The translations under genes were made by a program, and so were the position numbers. Below the pieces are notes generated by a model that was not told the origin of the DNA, made no database searches, and was given only the letters and a program-made list of their open reading frames with translations. DNA of 64,000 nt from Janthinobacterium sp. TND4EL3 (GTDB lineage: Bacteria; Pseudomonadota; Gammaproteobacteria; Burkholderiales; Burkholderiaceae_D). Position 1 is the stretch's first letter. Each line of letters opens with the position of its first letter. The stretch covers positions 235,915 to 299,914 of the forward strand of contig NZ_FTMV01000005.1 in the NCBI RefSeq assembly GCF_900156175.1. The letters are read 5' to 3'. Positions 38,933 through 46,595 of this stretch are shown piece by piece.

Positions 38933-39943
38933 TTAGTGCGCCGGCAATCCCGGCGCATTTTTTTTGCCTGTCACGTTCAGATTGCCCATTCCTTCCAGGG
39001 TGGCTCTAACCGCCTCATCGAGGGGCGTGTGGGCTTCCTGTCCCAGCACGGCCAGCAGTTGCGTATTGTCCATGGGCAAGGGTATTCGCCACAGGTAGCG
39101 CATCTCGCGCATTTCGCGCAGGGTCGCCACGAACGGCGAGGCCAGCACCACCAGCCACCACGGAAAACGCCGGATGGCGGGCGCAGTTCCTGTCGCCTGT
39201 TCCACCACGCGGGCAATCGCGCCGGTCATTTGCCGGCCGTCGCGGTCCCAGTGGCCGGCCATGTGAAAGCGCGCAAATGCGGGCAACGTGGCGCGTACAT
39301 CGAGCAACTGCACCATCGTGCGCGCCACGTCCGGCAGGTAGGACCACTGGTGGCCGACGCCGGGCGCGCCCGGATACAGCACGCTGCGCACGCTCTGGCG
39401 CGGTTTCACCAGGCCCTGCGAAAACCAGTTGTTGCCGGCGCGGGGGCCGAAGAAGTCGCCCGCGCGCACGATGAGCACGCGCGCGTCCTGCATGCTGGCC
39501 CGTTCCAGTCTTGCCTCCATTTCCACGCGAATGGCGCCCTTGCGCGTGCGCGGGCGCTGCGGCGCGTCTTCCGCCAGCAAGCCGTGCGGCGCGGGAAAGG
39601 CGTCGGGGCCGAAGTTGTAGACGGTGCCGGGCAGCACGATGGTGGCGCCTTCGGCCATCGCCGCGGCGACCGTGTTGTCGAGCATGGGCAGCACCAGCCG
39701 GCCCCAGTGGCGGTAGCCGGGCGGGTTGACGGCGTGCACGATGACGGCGCAGCCTTTCGCGGCCGCCAGCACGTCCGCGCGCGACAGCGCGTCGCCGCGC
39801 AGCCATTCAATGCCATCGCCGCGTGGCGACGGCGTATCCCCGCGCCGCAGCGCGCGCACCTGCCAGCCCGCCGCCAGCAGCTGGCGCGCCATCTCGCCGC
39901 CGATGCCGCCTGTCGCGCCCAGTACCAATACCGTTTTGTCCAT
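38933..39943 (-). CDS. NAD(P)-dependent epimerase/dehydratase family protein
   Basis: 336 residues from the second of two adjacent ATGs (39943), which has GGAGG at 5 bp; the first ATG is only 2 bp from it. It is an extended SDR-type protein: TVLVLGATGGIGGEMARQLL (Rossmann GxxGxxG), then PGTVYNFGPDAFPAP and a C-terminal domain. It probably binds NAD(P) to act on a sugar or cofactor derivative; the substrate is unknown. The last codons are made of the cytochrome c terminator hairpin. It diverges from the LysR gene at 40035. Confidence 0.87.
   Translation of the reverse strand: MDKTVLVLGATGGIGGEMARQLLAAGWQVRALRRGDTPSPRGDGIEWLRGDALSRADVLAAAKGCAVIVHAVNPPGYRHWGRLVLPMLDNTVAAAMAEGATIVLPGTVYNFGPDAFPAPHGLLAEDAPQRPRTRKGAIRVEMEARLERASMQDARVLIVRAGDFFGPRAGNNWFSQGLVKPRQSVRSVLYPGAPGVGHQWSYLPDVARTMVQLLDVRATLPAFARFHMAGHWDRDGRQMTGAIARVVEQATGTAPAIRRFPWWLVVLASPFVATLREMREMRYLWRIPLPMDNTQLLAVLGQEAHTPLDEAVRATLEGMGNLNVTGKKNAPGLPAH
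38936..38964 (+). terminator. Terminator of the cytochrome c gene, inside the end of the opposing gene
   Basis: TGCGCCGG and CCGGCGCA form the stem and eight T follow. It overlaps the last codons of the convergent minus-strand oxidoreductase gene. Confidence 0.85.
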
Positions 39944-40034
39944 CATGACCTCCGTGTGGTTGATGGCGCCAGTATCTGCCGCGCAAGCCTAATTGGAAAT
40001 TGACGAACATCGATCAGAGGCTATACATTTATGT

Positions 40035-40937
40035 ATGACTACCTCCATCGCCTGGGAATACTACCGTTCGCTGCTGGCCGTGCTCAGGCACGGCTCCCTG
40101 TCCGGCGCCGCCCGTGCGCTGGCCATCACCCAGCCCACCGTCGGCCGGCACATCGCCGCCTTGGAGCAGGCGCTGGGCGCGACGCTGTTTACGCGTTCGC
40201 AGCTGGGCTTGCTGCCCACGGAAGTGGCGCTGGCGCTGCGGCCCCATGCGGAAACCATGGAGCACACGGCGGCCCTGATGGAACGGGCGGCCAGCAGCCA
40301 GGGGCAGGGCGTGGCCGGCGTCGTGCGCATCGCGGCCAGCGAAGTGGTGGGCGTGGAAGTGCTGCCGCCGATACTGGCCCGCTTGCGCGAACGCCATCCC
40401 GGTCTGGTCATTGAACTGGTGTTGAGCAACAAGGTGCAGGATTTGCTGCGCCGCGAGGCGGACATCGCCGTGCGCATGCTGCGTCCGCGCCAGGAGCAGC
40501 TGGTGGCGCGCAAGGTGGGCGAGATCGAACTGGGCCTGCATGCGCACGCGGATTACCTGGCGCGCCATGGCACGCCGGCGGGACTGCTTGATCTGGCGCA
40601 ACATGCCGTCATCGGCTACGACGAGGCGAGCCCCTTCGTGCGCAATGCGGGTGCGGCCTTCCAGGGATTTACGCGGGAAAACTTTGCCTGGCGCAGCGAC
40701 AGCGACCTGGCGCAACTGGCCCTGATCCGCGCGGGCGCCGGCATCGGCGTGTGCCAGGCGGGCTTGGCGGCGCGCGATCCGGCCCTGCGGCGCGTGCTGC
40801 CGCAAGCGTTTGCGCTGCCGATGGAAACCTGGGTCACCATGCATGCAGACTTGCGCGGCAGCCTGCGCTGCCGCGCCACCTTCGACGCGCTGGCCGAAGG
40901 TTTACGCGATTACGTTGCCAGCCAATCGCTTACTTGA
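40035..40937 (+). CDS. LysR family transcriptional regulator
   Basis: 300 residues from the ATG at 40035 (MTTSIAWEYYRSLLAVLRHG). The helix-turn-helix is SLSGAARALAITQPTVGRHI and the effector domain runs to the end. It is divergent from the NAD(P)-dependent oxidoreductase with 91 bp between, the usual LysR layout, so that gene is its likely target. Its 3' end overlaps the 3' end of the substrate-binding protein gene by 8 bp. Confidence 0.88.
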   Translation: MTTSIAWEYYRSLLAVLRHGSLSGAARALAITQPTVGRHIAALEQALGATLFTRSQLGLLPTEVALALRPHAETMEHTAALMERAASSQGQGVAGVVRIAASEVVGVEVLPPILARLRERHPGLVIELVLSNKVQDLLRREADIAVRMLRPRQEQLVARKVGEIELGLHAHADYLARHGTPAGLLDLAQHAVIGYDEASPFVRNAGAAFQGFTRENFAWRSDSDLAQLALIRAGAGIGVCQAGLAARDPALRRVLPQAFALPMETWVTMHADLRGSLRCRATFDALAEGLRDYVASQSLT

Positions 40938-42072
40938 CCACTTCCATCTTGGTTTTCTTGCCATCCCGGTAGGTGAACAGGGTCAGCGCGCCATCCTTGA
41001 TGTCGCCGTTGGCATCGAACGAGATCGGCCCCGTCACGCCCTGGTAGTGCACCTTGGCCAGGAAGGGCAGGTAGACGGATGGTTTCGACGATTTCGCATC
41101 GGCCATGGCGGTGGCCATGGTCATCACGGCGTCGTACACATAGGGCGCGTACAGCTGCACGTCCATATTGTATTTCTGCTTGTAGCGGGCGCGGAAATCG
41201 TCCATGCCTTTTTGCTGGTCGCCCGTGACGCCGCCCGCTTCCGCGCAGGTGACCATGTTTTCACCCACGGCGTCGCCGGCCAGCTTGCCCAGCGGTTCCG
41301 TGCACAGGCCGTCGCCGCCCATGAACTTGGCCTTGATGCCCAGCGCCTTCATCTGGCGCAGCATGGGGCCGCCCACGGAATCCATGCCGCCAAAGAAGAT
41401 CAGGTCGGGATTCTTCGACTTGATGCTGGTCAGAATGGCGTTGAAGTCGGTGGCGTTGGCATTGGTAAATTCCTTGCCGACGATTTGCACGCCAGGCGCC
41501 GCCTTCTTGGCGCCCTTGACGAACTGTTCCGCCACGCCCTGGCCGTAGGCCGTGCGGTCGTCGATGACGGCGATTTTCTTCGCCTGCAGCTTGCCGACGG
41601 CATACGCGCCCAACGTTCCCCCCAGCTTGTTGTCATTGGCCACGACGCGGAAGGCCGTGTTGAATTTCTGCTGGGTATACGTCGGGTTGGTGGCGGCCGG
41701 CGAAATCTGCGGGATGCCGGCATTGAAGTAAATGCGCGAAGCGGGAATCGTCGTGCCCGAATTCAGGTGGCCGATCACGCCGTTGACCTTGGCGTCCACC
41801 AGCTTTTGCGCCACGGCCGTACCCTGTTTCGGATCGGCCGCGTCATCTTCGGGCAACAGCACGAATTTCACGACTTTGCCGTCGATCTTGAAGCCTTTGG
41901 CGTTCAAGTCCTCGATGGCCATCTTGGCCGCGTTTTCATTATCCTTGCCCAGGTGGGAGCTGGCGCCAGAGACCGGCGCGACGTGGCCTATCTTGATGAT
42001 TTCCTGCGCGCCCGCGTGACCGGCAAAAGCGAGGGCAAGGGCGAGTGGAAGGACTTTGGTCTTGAGCAGCAT
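40930..42072 (-). CDS. Branched-chain amino-acid ABC transporter substrate-binding protein (LivK-like)
   Basis: 380 residues from the ATG at 42072, chosen because GGAGA lies 7 bp upstream; an ATG two codons earlier is less well placed. A signal peptide ends AGHAGA. The mature protein is a type I periplasmic binding protein (IIKIGHVAPVSGASSHLGKD, NSGTTIPASRIYFNAGIPQI, SPAATNP, KIAVIDDRTAYGQG). It binds leucine/isoleucine/valine or related compounds for an ABC importer. No livHMGF genes are adjacent, so it is an orphan binding protein using a distant permease. Confidence 0.93.
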   Translation of the reverse strand: MLLKTKVLPLALALAFAGHAGAQEIIKIGHVAPVSGASSHLGKDNENAAKMAIEDLNAKGFKIDGKVVKFVLLPEDDAADPKQGTAVAQKLVDAKVNGVIGHLNSGTTIPASRIYFNAGIPQISPAATNPTYTQQKFNTAFRVVANDNKLGGTLGAYAVGKLQAKKIAVIDDRTAYGQGVAEQFVKGAKKAAPGVQIVGKEFTNANATDFNAILTSIKSKNPDLIFFGGMDSVGGPMLRQMKALGIKAKFMGGDGLCTEPLGKLAGDAVGENMVTCAEAGGVTGDQQKGMDDFRARYKQKYNMDVQLYAPYVYDAVMTMATAMADAKSSKPSVYLPFLAKVHYQGVTGPISFDANGDIKDGALTLFTYRDGKKTKMEVVK

Positions 42073-42283
42073 AAACATTCTCCAATGGATAAAGATACGG
42101 CGGCGTCGCGTGAAACCGCTTCGAATGGCGGTACGTGTGAGGAAAGGTACAACAAAAAACAGGCGGCGCAAAGCCGCATTTCGGGCTTTTTGCATTTTGT
42201 CGCAACAATCACCAAAGTGAGGCGCGATGCACCGATTTCTCGGGTGCGAGCGCACCAAAGAATGGCGTTGGAGGAAAGAATAG

Positions 42284-42335
42284 GGTAGGTCGGGCGGGTC
42301 GTGGTAGGTCGGGTCAGCGCGCAGCGCGTAACCCG
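42284..42335. repeat. Short direct repeats plus hairpin upstream of the binding-protein gene
   Basis: GGTAGGTCGGG occurs twice (42284 and 42303). The second copy opens a CGGGT...ACCCG hairpin. It resembles short intergenic repeats seen in Burkholderiales genomes. Confidence 0.5.
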
Positions 42336-42351
42336 GCATTGCGCAGCATGC

Positions 42352-42738
42352 TCAGGGGTACAGCGTCTGCGCTGGTGGATGCAGATGCCCGAGCTCATGG
42401 CTGACCGCGTGGGCCACGATCTGCTCCAGCGATTGCTGCAAATCTTCGCGCAGGGCGCCGCGCATGCCGATCAGGGCGTTTTGCAGGGCCGTCTGCAGGA
42501 CGTGGGCAATGCGTTCTTCCAGCAGATGGTCGATCTTGCCTTGGACTTGATGCAGGATGCGTTGCGTTAGCCGCTGTTCGATGGCATCCCAGTCCGGTAG
42601 CGGCATGCTGGGTGGCAATGCTGGTGCTTCCTCGACAGCTGGCGCAGCAGGTACGACGGGCGCCGCCTCCGGCACATCCGGCCCCAGCAGCACCTCCGTC
42701 AGCAGGGGGATGCCCTGGTCGAATGGCTGCTGGTTCAT
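42352..42738 (-). CDS. Hypothetical protein coupled to holC (DUF2486-like)
   Basis: 128 residues. The N-terminal third has IPLLTEVLLGPD and a Pro/Ala/Val-rich stretch; the C-terminal part is helical (DAIEQRLTQRILHQVQGKID, HVLQTALQNALIGMRGALRE) and could be a coiled coil. Proteins of this shape (DUF2486-like) lie next to holC in Burkholderiales. Its ATG overlaps the holC stop (ATGA), so it is translated after holC. Function unknown; no catalytic motif visible. Confidence 0.75.
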   Translation of the reverse strand: MNQQPFDQGIPLLTEVLLGPDVPEAAPVVPAAPAVEEAPALPPSMPLPDWDAIEQRLTQRILHQVQGKIDHLLEERIAHVLQTALQNALIGMRGALREDLQQSLEQIVAHAVSHELGHLHPPAQTLYP

Positions 42739-43160
42739 GCTTTACCTGCCACGAAGTGGGTCGGCTGCACGTCCTGCTGGCGGTAGTGCAGGAAGCGCTG
42801 GCGGCCCGCCTGGGCGTCCTGCTCGTCCATGGAAACGATCTCGAACACGCGCTGGAATTGCGCGTAGTTGGCGGGTGGCAGCTGCGATACATTGACCAGG
42901 ATATCGTGGTGCGGCAGTTCCACCTCTTCGCTGTCGGTCAGCACGATGGGGGTCTGCGCGGCCAGCGGCTCGCCGGCCAGCACGTGCGGCACAAAGTCGG
43001 TCGGCGAGAGGGTCCACATGGCCGCATTCATGGCGTCTAGCTGGGCGCTGTTGCCCGCCAGCACCACGACCTTGTTGCCGGCCATATACGCCTTGCGCGC
43101 CAGGCGGCAGGCGTAGGCCAGCTTGTCGGGCACATTCGTATGAAAATCGACGCGCGTCAT
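42735..43160 (-). CDS. holC: DNA polymerase III chi subunit
   Basis: 141 residues matching HolC: TRVDFHTNVPDKLAYACRLA, LDAMNAAMWTLSPTDFVPHV, and ANYAQFQRVFEIVSMDEQDA. It bridges the clamp loader (psi) and single-stranded binding protein during lagging-strand synthesis. The start is the ATG at 43160. It overlaps the downstream hypothetical and lies 8 bp from the peptidase gene; holC, the hypothetical and prlC could be one minus-strand unit. Confidence 0.9.
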   Translation of the reverse strand: MTRVDFHTNVPDKLAYACRLARKAYMAGNKVVVLAGNSAQLDAMNAAMWTLSPTDFVPHVLAGEPLAAQTPIVLTDSEEVELPHHDILVNVSQLPPANYAQFQRVFEIVSMDEQDAQAGRQRFLHYRQQDVQPTHFVAGKA

Positions 43161-43168
43161 GTCATCCC

Positions 43169-45238
43169 TCAGGCTGCCATGCCGCTGTGGCGCAGCAGGG
43201 CGTCGATGCTAGGTTCGCGGCCGCGGAAGGCCGTGAACGATTCGAGCGCGGGGCGCGAGCCGCCGACGGACAGGATTTCCTCCAGGTAACGCTTGCCTGC
43301 CGCCGTGGTGGCGGCCGGTCCCAGCGCCCTGGCTTCTTCAAACGCCGCATAGGCGTCGGCGGACAGCACCTCGGCCCATTTGTAGCTGTAGTAGCCGGCC
43401 GCGTAGCCGCCGGAGAAGATATGCCCGAAGGAATTCTGGAAGCGGTTGAAGGCGGGCGGGATGATCAGCGCGAACTGGGCGCGCACGCCGTCGATCAGCT
43501 GCTGCACAGTCTGGCCCGTGCCGGCGTCGTAGTCATAGTGCAGATGCATGTCGAGCAGGGAGAACTCCACCTGGCGCAGCGTCTGCAAGCCGGACTGGAA
43601 ATTCTTGGCCGCCAGCATCTTGTCGTACAGCGCGCGCGGCAGCGGCTCGCCCGTGACGGCGTGCGCCGTCATGTGTTCAAGCACTTCCCATTCCCAGCAG
43701 AAGTTTTCCATGAATTGCGACGGCAGTTCCACGGCATCCCATTCGACGCCGGCAATGCCCGACACGCCCAGCTCGTCGACGACGGTCAGCATATGGTGCA
43801 GGCCGTGGCCGAACTCGTGGAACAGGGTGATGACTTCATCGTGCGTGAACAGGGCAGGCTGGACCTGGCCATCGACCACGGCCGGCTGCGTGAAATTGCA
43901 GGTCAGGTAGGCGATCGGCGTTTGCACGTGCTGTGCGTCGGCGCGGCGGCCCCGTGCATCGTCCATCCAGGCGCCGCCGCTCTTGCCGGCGCGCGCATAC
44001 GGGTCCAGGTAGAACTGGCCGACCAGCTGGCCGTCGCGCTCGATGCGGTAAAAACGCACGTCCGGGTGCCAGACGGGCGCCGTATCGGGTTTGATCTCGA
44101 CCGCGAACAGGTTCTGGATCTGGCGGAACAGGCCGTCGATCACCTTGTGTTCTGGGAAATACTGTTTGACTTCCTGGGCCGAGAACGCGTAGCGGCGTTC
44201 CTGCAGCTTTTCGGAAGCGTACGGCACGTCCCACGCCTGCAGCTCGGCGATGCCCAGCTCTTCCCGGGCGAATTGTTGCAGTTCGGCCAGGTCCTTCTCG
44301 GCGAACGGACGCGCGCGCTTGGCCAGGTCTTCCAGGAAGGCGATGACTTGCGCGGGCGAAGTGGCCATCTTGGAGACGAGCGACACTTCGGCGAAATTGG
44401 CGTAGCCGAGCAGCTGGGCCTCTTCGTTGCGCAGCCGCAACAAGGTGACGATGTTGTGCGTATTGTCCCAGTCCTCTTTCTTGCTGAAGACCTCGCCCAG
44501 ATCCGACGCCTTGGTGGCGTTGGCGCGGTAGATGGTTTCGCGCAGTGCGCGATTGTCGGCAAACTGCAGGATCGGGTAATAAGAGGGGAAGTGCAGCGAG
44601 AATTCATAGCCTGGCTTGCCGGCCTTGTCGGCGGCGGCGCGCGCGGCGGCCTTCACGTCGTCGGGCAGGCCTGCGAGATCGGCTTCGTTCTCGACCAGCA
44701 ACTTATAGTCATTGGTGGCGTCGAGCACGTTTTCGGAAAAACGCGTAGCGACGGCAGCGTGTTCTTCCTGGATGGCGCCGAAGCGCTCTTTCTTGTCCTC
44801 GGGCAACTCGGCACCGCCCAGGCGGAAGTCGCGCACGGCATTGTCGACGATGCGCCGGCGTGCCGGCGACAGGCTGGCGAAAGCGGGGCTGGCCTGCAGC
44901 TGCTTGTATTTGCCGAACAGCACTTCATTTTGGCCCAGCTCGGTCCAGAATTCCGTCACCTTGGGCAGGTTGGCGTTGTAGGCGGCGCGCAGTTCCGGCG
45001 TATCGACCACGCTATTCAAATGGTTGACGATGCTCCAGGCGCGGCCCAGGGTTTCGGCGATCTGGTCCTGGGGCGCGACGAAGTTGTCCCAGCTCACTTC
45101 TTCCATGGGCGCTTCCAGCCGCGCCACCGTGGCGCGCGCCTGTTCCAGGAGGGTATCGATGGCAGGCGTGACATGCTCGTGCGTGATCGCGTCGAAGCGT
45201 GGCAGTCCGGAAAAATCAAGCAGGGGATTGGTGTTCAT
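43169..45238 (-). CDS. prlC: Oligopeptidase A (M3 metallopeptidase)
   Basis: 689 residues from the ATG at 45238 (GGAAC is 7 bp upstream; an ATG four codons earlier is less likely). The zinc site is TLFHEFGHGLHHMLT (HExxH) with a downstream catalytic-Glu helix (GVEWDAVELPSQFMENF). Length and N-terminus (FSGLPRFDAITHEHVTPAID) are typical of PrlC/OpdA. It degrades short peptides, including signal-peptide fragments, in the cytoplasm. It is upstream of holC in the same direction. Confidence 0.95.
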   Translation of the reverse strand: MNTNPLLDFSGLPRFDAITHEHVTPAIDTLLEQARATVARLEAPMEEVSWDNFVAPQDQIAETLGRAWSIVNHLNSVVDTPELRAAYNANLPKVTEFWTELGQNEVLFGKYKQLQASPAFASLSPARRRIVDNAVRDFRLGGAELPEDKKERFGAIQEEHAAVATRFSENVLDATNDYKLLVENEADLAGLPDDVKAAARAAADKAGKPGYEFSLHFPSYYPILQFADNRALRETIYRANATKASDLGEVFSKKEDWDNTHNIVTLLRLRNEEAQLLGYANFAEVSLVSKMATSPAQVIAFLEDLAKRARPFAEKDLAELQQFAREELGIAELQAWDVPYASEKLQERRYAFSAQEVKQYFPEHKVIDGLFRQIQNLFAVEIKPDTAPVWHPDVRFYRIERDGQLVGQFYLDPYARAGKSGGAWMDDARGRRADAQHVQTPIAYLTCNFTQPAVVDGQVQPALFTHDEVITLFHEFGHGLHHMLTVVDELGVSGIAGVEWDAVELPSQFMENFCWEWEVLEHMTAHAVTGEPLPRALYDKMLAAKNFQSGLQTLRQVEFSLLDMHLHYDYDAGTGQTVQQLIDGVRAQFALIIPPAFNRFQNSFGHIFSGGYAAGYYSYKWAEVLSADAYAAFEEARALGPAATTAAGKRYLEEILSVGGSRPALESFTAFRGREPSIDALLRHSGMAA

Positions 45239-45286
45239 CGTCGGTTCCATATTAATAAGGCGGCAATGCCGCCCCGGGGTGATTCT

Positions 45287-46132
45287 TTAGATGCGCTCGG
45301 CAGCCTCTACTGTGTTCATCAATAACATGGTGATCGTCATCGGACCGACGCCACCCGGTACTGGGGTGATGTGGGACGCGATTTCTTTCACTCCGGCAAA
45401 ATCCACGTCGCCGCACAGCTTGCCGTCATCGTCGCGGTTCATGCCCACGTCGATGACGATGGCGCCCGGCTTGACCATGTCGGCCGTCAGGGTGTTGCGG
45501 CGGCCGACGGCGGCCACGACCACGTCCGCCTGGCGCGTGTACAGGCCCAGGTCCGGTGTCGCACTATGGCAGATGGTGACGGTAGCGTTCGCTTGCAAGA
45601 GCAGCAGGGCCATCGGCTTGCCGACCGTGTTGCTGCGGCCGATGACGACGGCGTGCTTGCCGCGCAAGTCCACGCCCGTGCTTTCGATCAGTTTCATGCA
45701 ACCGTACGGCGTGCACGGGCGGAAGCCGGGCAAGCCCGTCATCAGTTCGCCGGCGCTCAGGACGGAATAGCCGTCCACGTCTTTCGTCGTGGCGATCGCT
45801 TCGATGACCTTGTGCGGGTTGATGTGCTTCGGCAAAGGCATCTGCACGAGGATGCCGTGGATGGCGGGATCCGCGTTCAGGCTGGCGATGCGTGCCAGCA
45901 AGTCGGCTTCGGACAGGTCCGCTTCATATTTTTCCAGCACCGAGTGGAAACCCACGTCGCCGCACGCCTTGACCTTGTTGCGGACATACACCTGGCTGGC
46001 CGGGTCTTCGCCGACGAGAATCACGGCCAGACCGGGCTGGGTGCCCTTGGCCGTGAGGGCGGCGGCGCGCGTGGCGATCTCGCTGCGCAGTTTTTGGGAG
46101 AGGGCGATTCCGTCGATCAGTTGTGCTGGCAT
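45287..46132 (-). CDS. folD: Methylenetetrahydrofolate dehydrogenase/cyclohydrolase
   Basis: 281 residues. The active-site motifs are [14 protein letters not shown] (Tyr and Lys) and the NADP region [35 protein letters not shown] is near the end. The bifunctional enzyme interconverts 5,10-methylene-, methenyl- and 10-formyl-tetrahydrofolate with NADP. It is transcribed in the same direction as prlC with 48 bp between. Confidence 0.96.
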   Translation of the reverse strand: MPAQLIDGIALSQKLRSEIATRAAALTAKGTQPGLAVILVGEDPASQVYVRNKVKACGDVGFHSVLEKYEADLSEADLLARIASLNADPAIHGILVQMPLPKHINPHKVIEAIATTKDVDGYSVLSAGELMTGLPGFRPCTPYGCMKLIESTGVDLRGKHAVVIGRSNTVGKPMALLLLQANATVTICHSATPDLGLYTRQADVVVAAVGRRNTLTADMVKPGAIVIDVGMNRDDDGKLCGDVDFAGVKEIASHITPVPGGVGPMTITMLLMNTVEAAERI

Positions 46133-46424
46133 GGTAGGGGCTGAGAGATGTGGGAGGGAAAAGACAGATTATAAAGCCGGGCGGCGCAAAGGGGCGGTTT
46201 TGGCGTAACAACAGCGGGCCGGAGACGCGGGCCTGAGAAAATGCCGATGGCGGCGTTGCAGCTCCTTGCCGTACTGGCGTACTGTCTGCGTCGCTGCGCC
46301 TTGCCCTCGACATTTTTCAGGTCCGCTTGGCCCGGGGAGCCTGTGCCGACGACTGGGGTGCTCATTCCTTTTGCCACTCTGCTCACCCAAATTTCCGGAC
46401 AGAATTTGCGGCAGTGCAGCATAA

Positions 46425-46454
46425 ATTTCATAGGGTGATTTCATGATATGAAAT
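46425..46454. promoter_or_regulatory. Operator-like ATTTCAT repeats upstream of aceE
   Basis: ATTTCAT occurs at 46425 and 46438, with the inverted copy ATGAAAT at 46448; the last two form a 7-3-7 palindrome. They lie just upstream of the aceE -35, in the position of a regulator site. Confidence 0.5.
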
Positions 46455-46467
46455 GCTATATCGTAAT

Positions 46468-46496
46468 TTGAAAAATACTAAATACGCTGTTAGAAT
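46468..46496 (+). promoter_or_regulatory. Promoter of the aceE-aceF-lpdA operon
   Basis: TTGAAA, 17 bp, TAGAAT, 99 bp upstream of the aceE ATG, in an AT-rich segment. The 463-bp folD-aceE gap otherwise holds no gene that I can support. Confidence 0.7.
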
Positions 46497-46595
46497 CCCC
46501 ACACTAAACCGACTTAATAGTAAATAATCAGCGAAATACCGTCCGACAGCGATCCGGAAAATCGGGGTGGGGCGTTCACAAAGGAGACTCAACAG

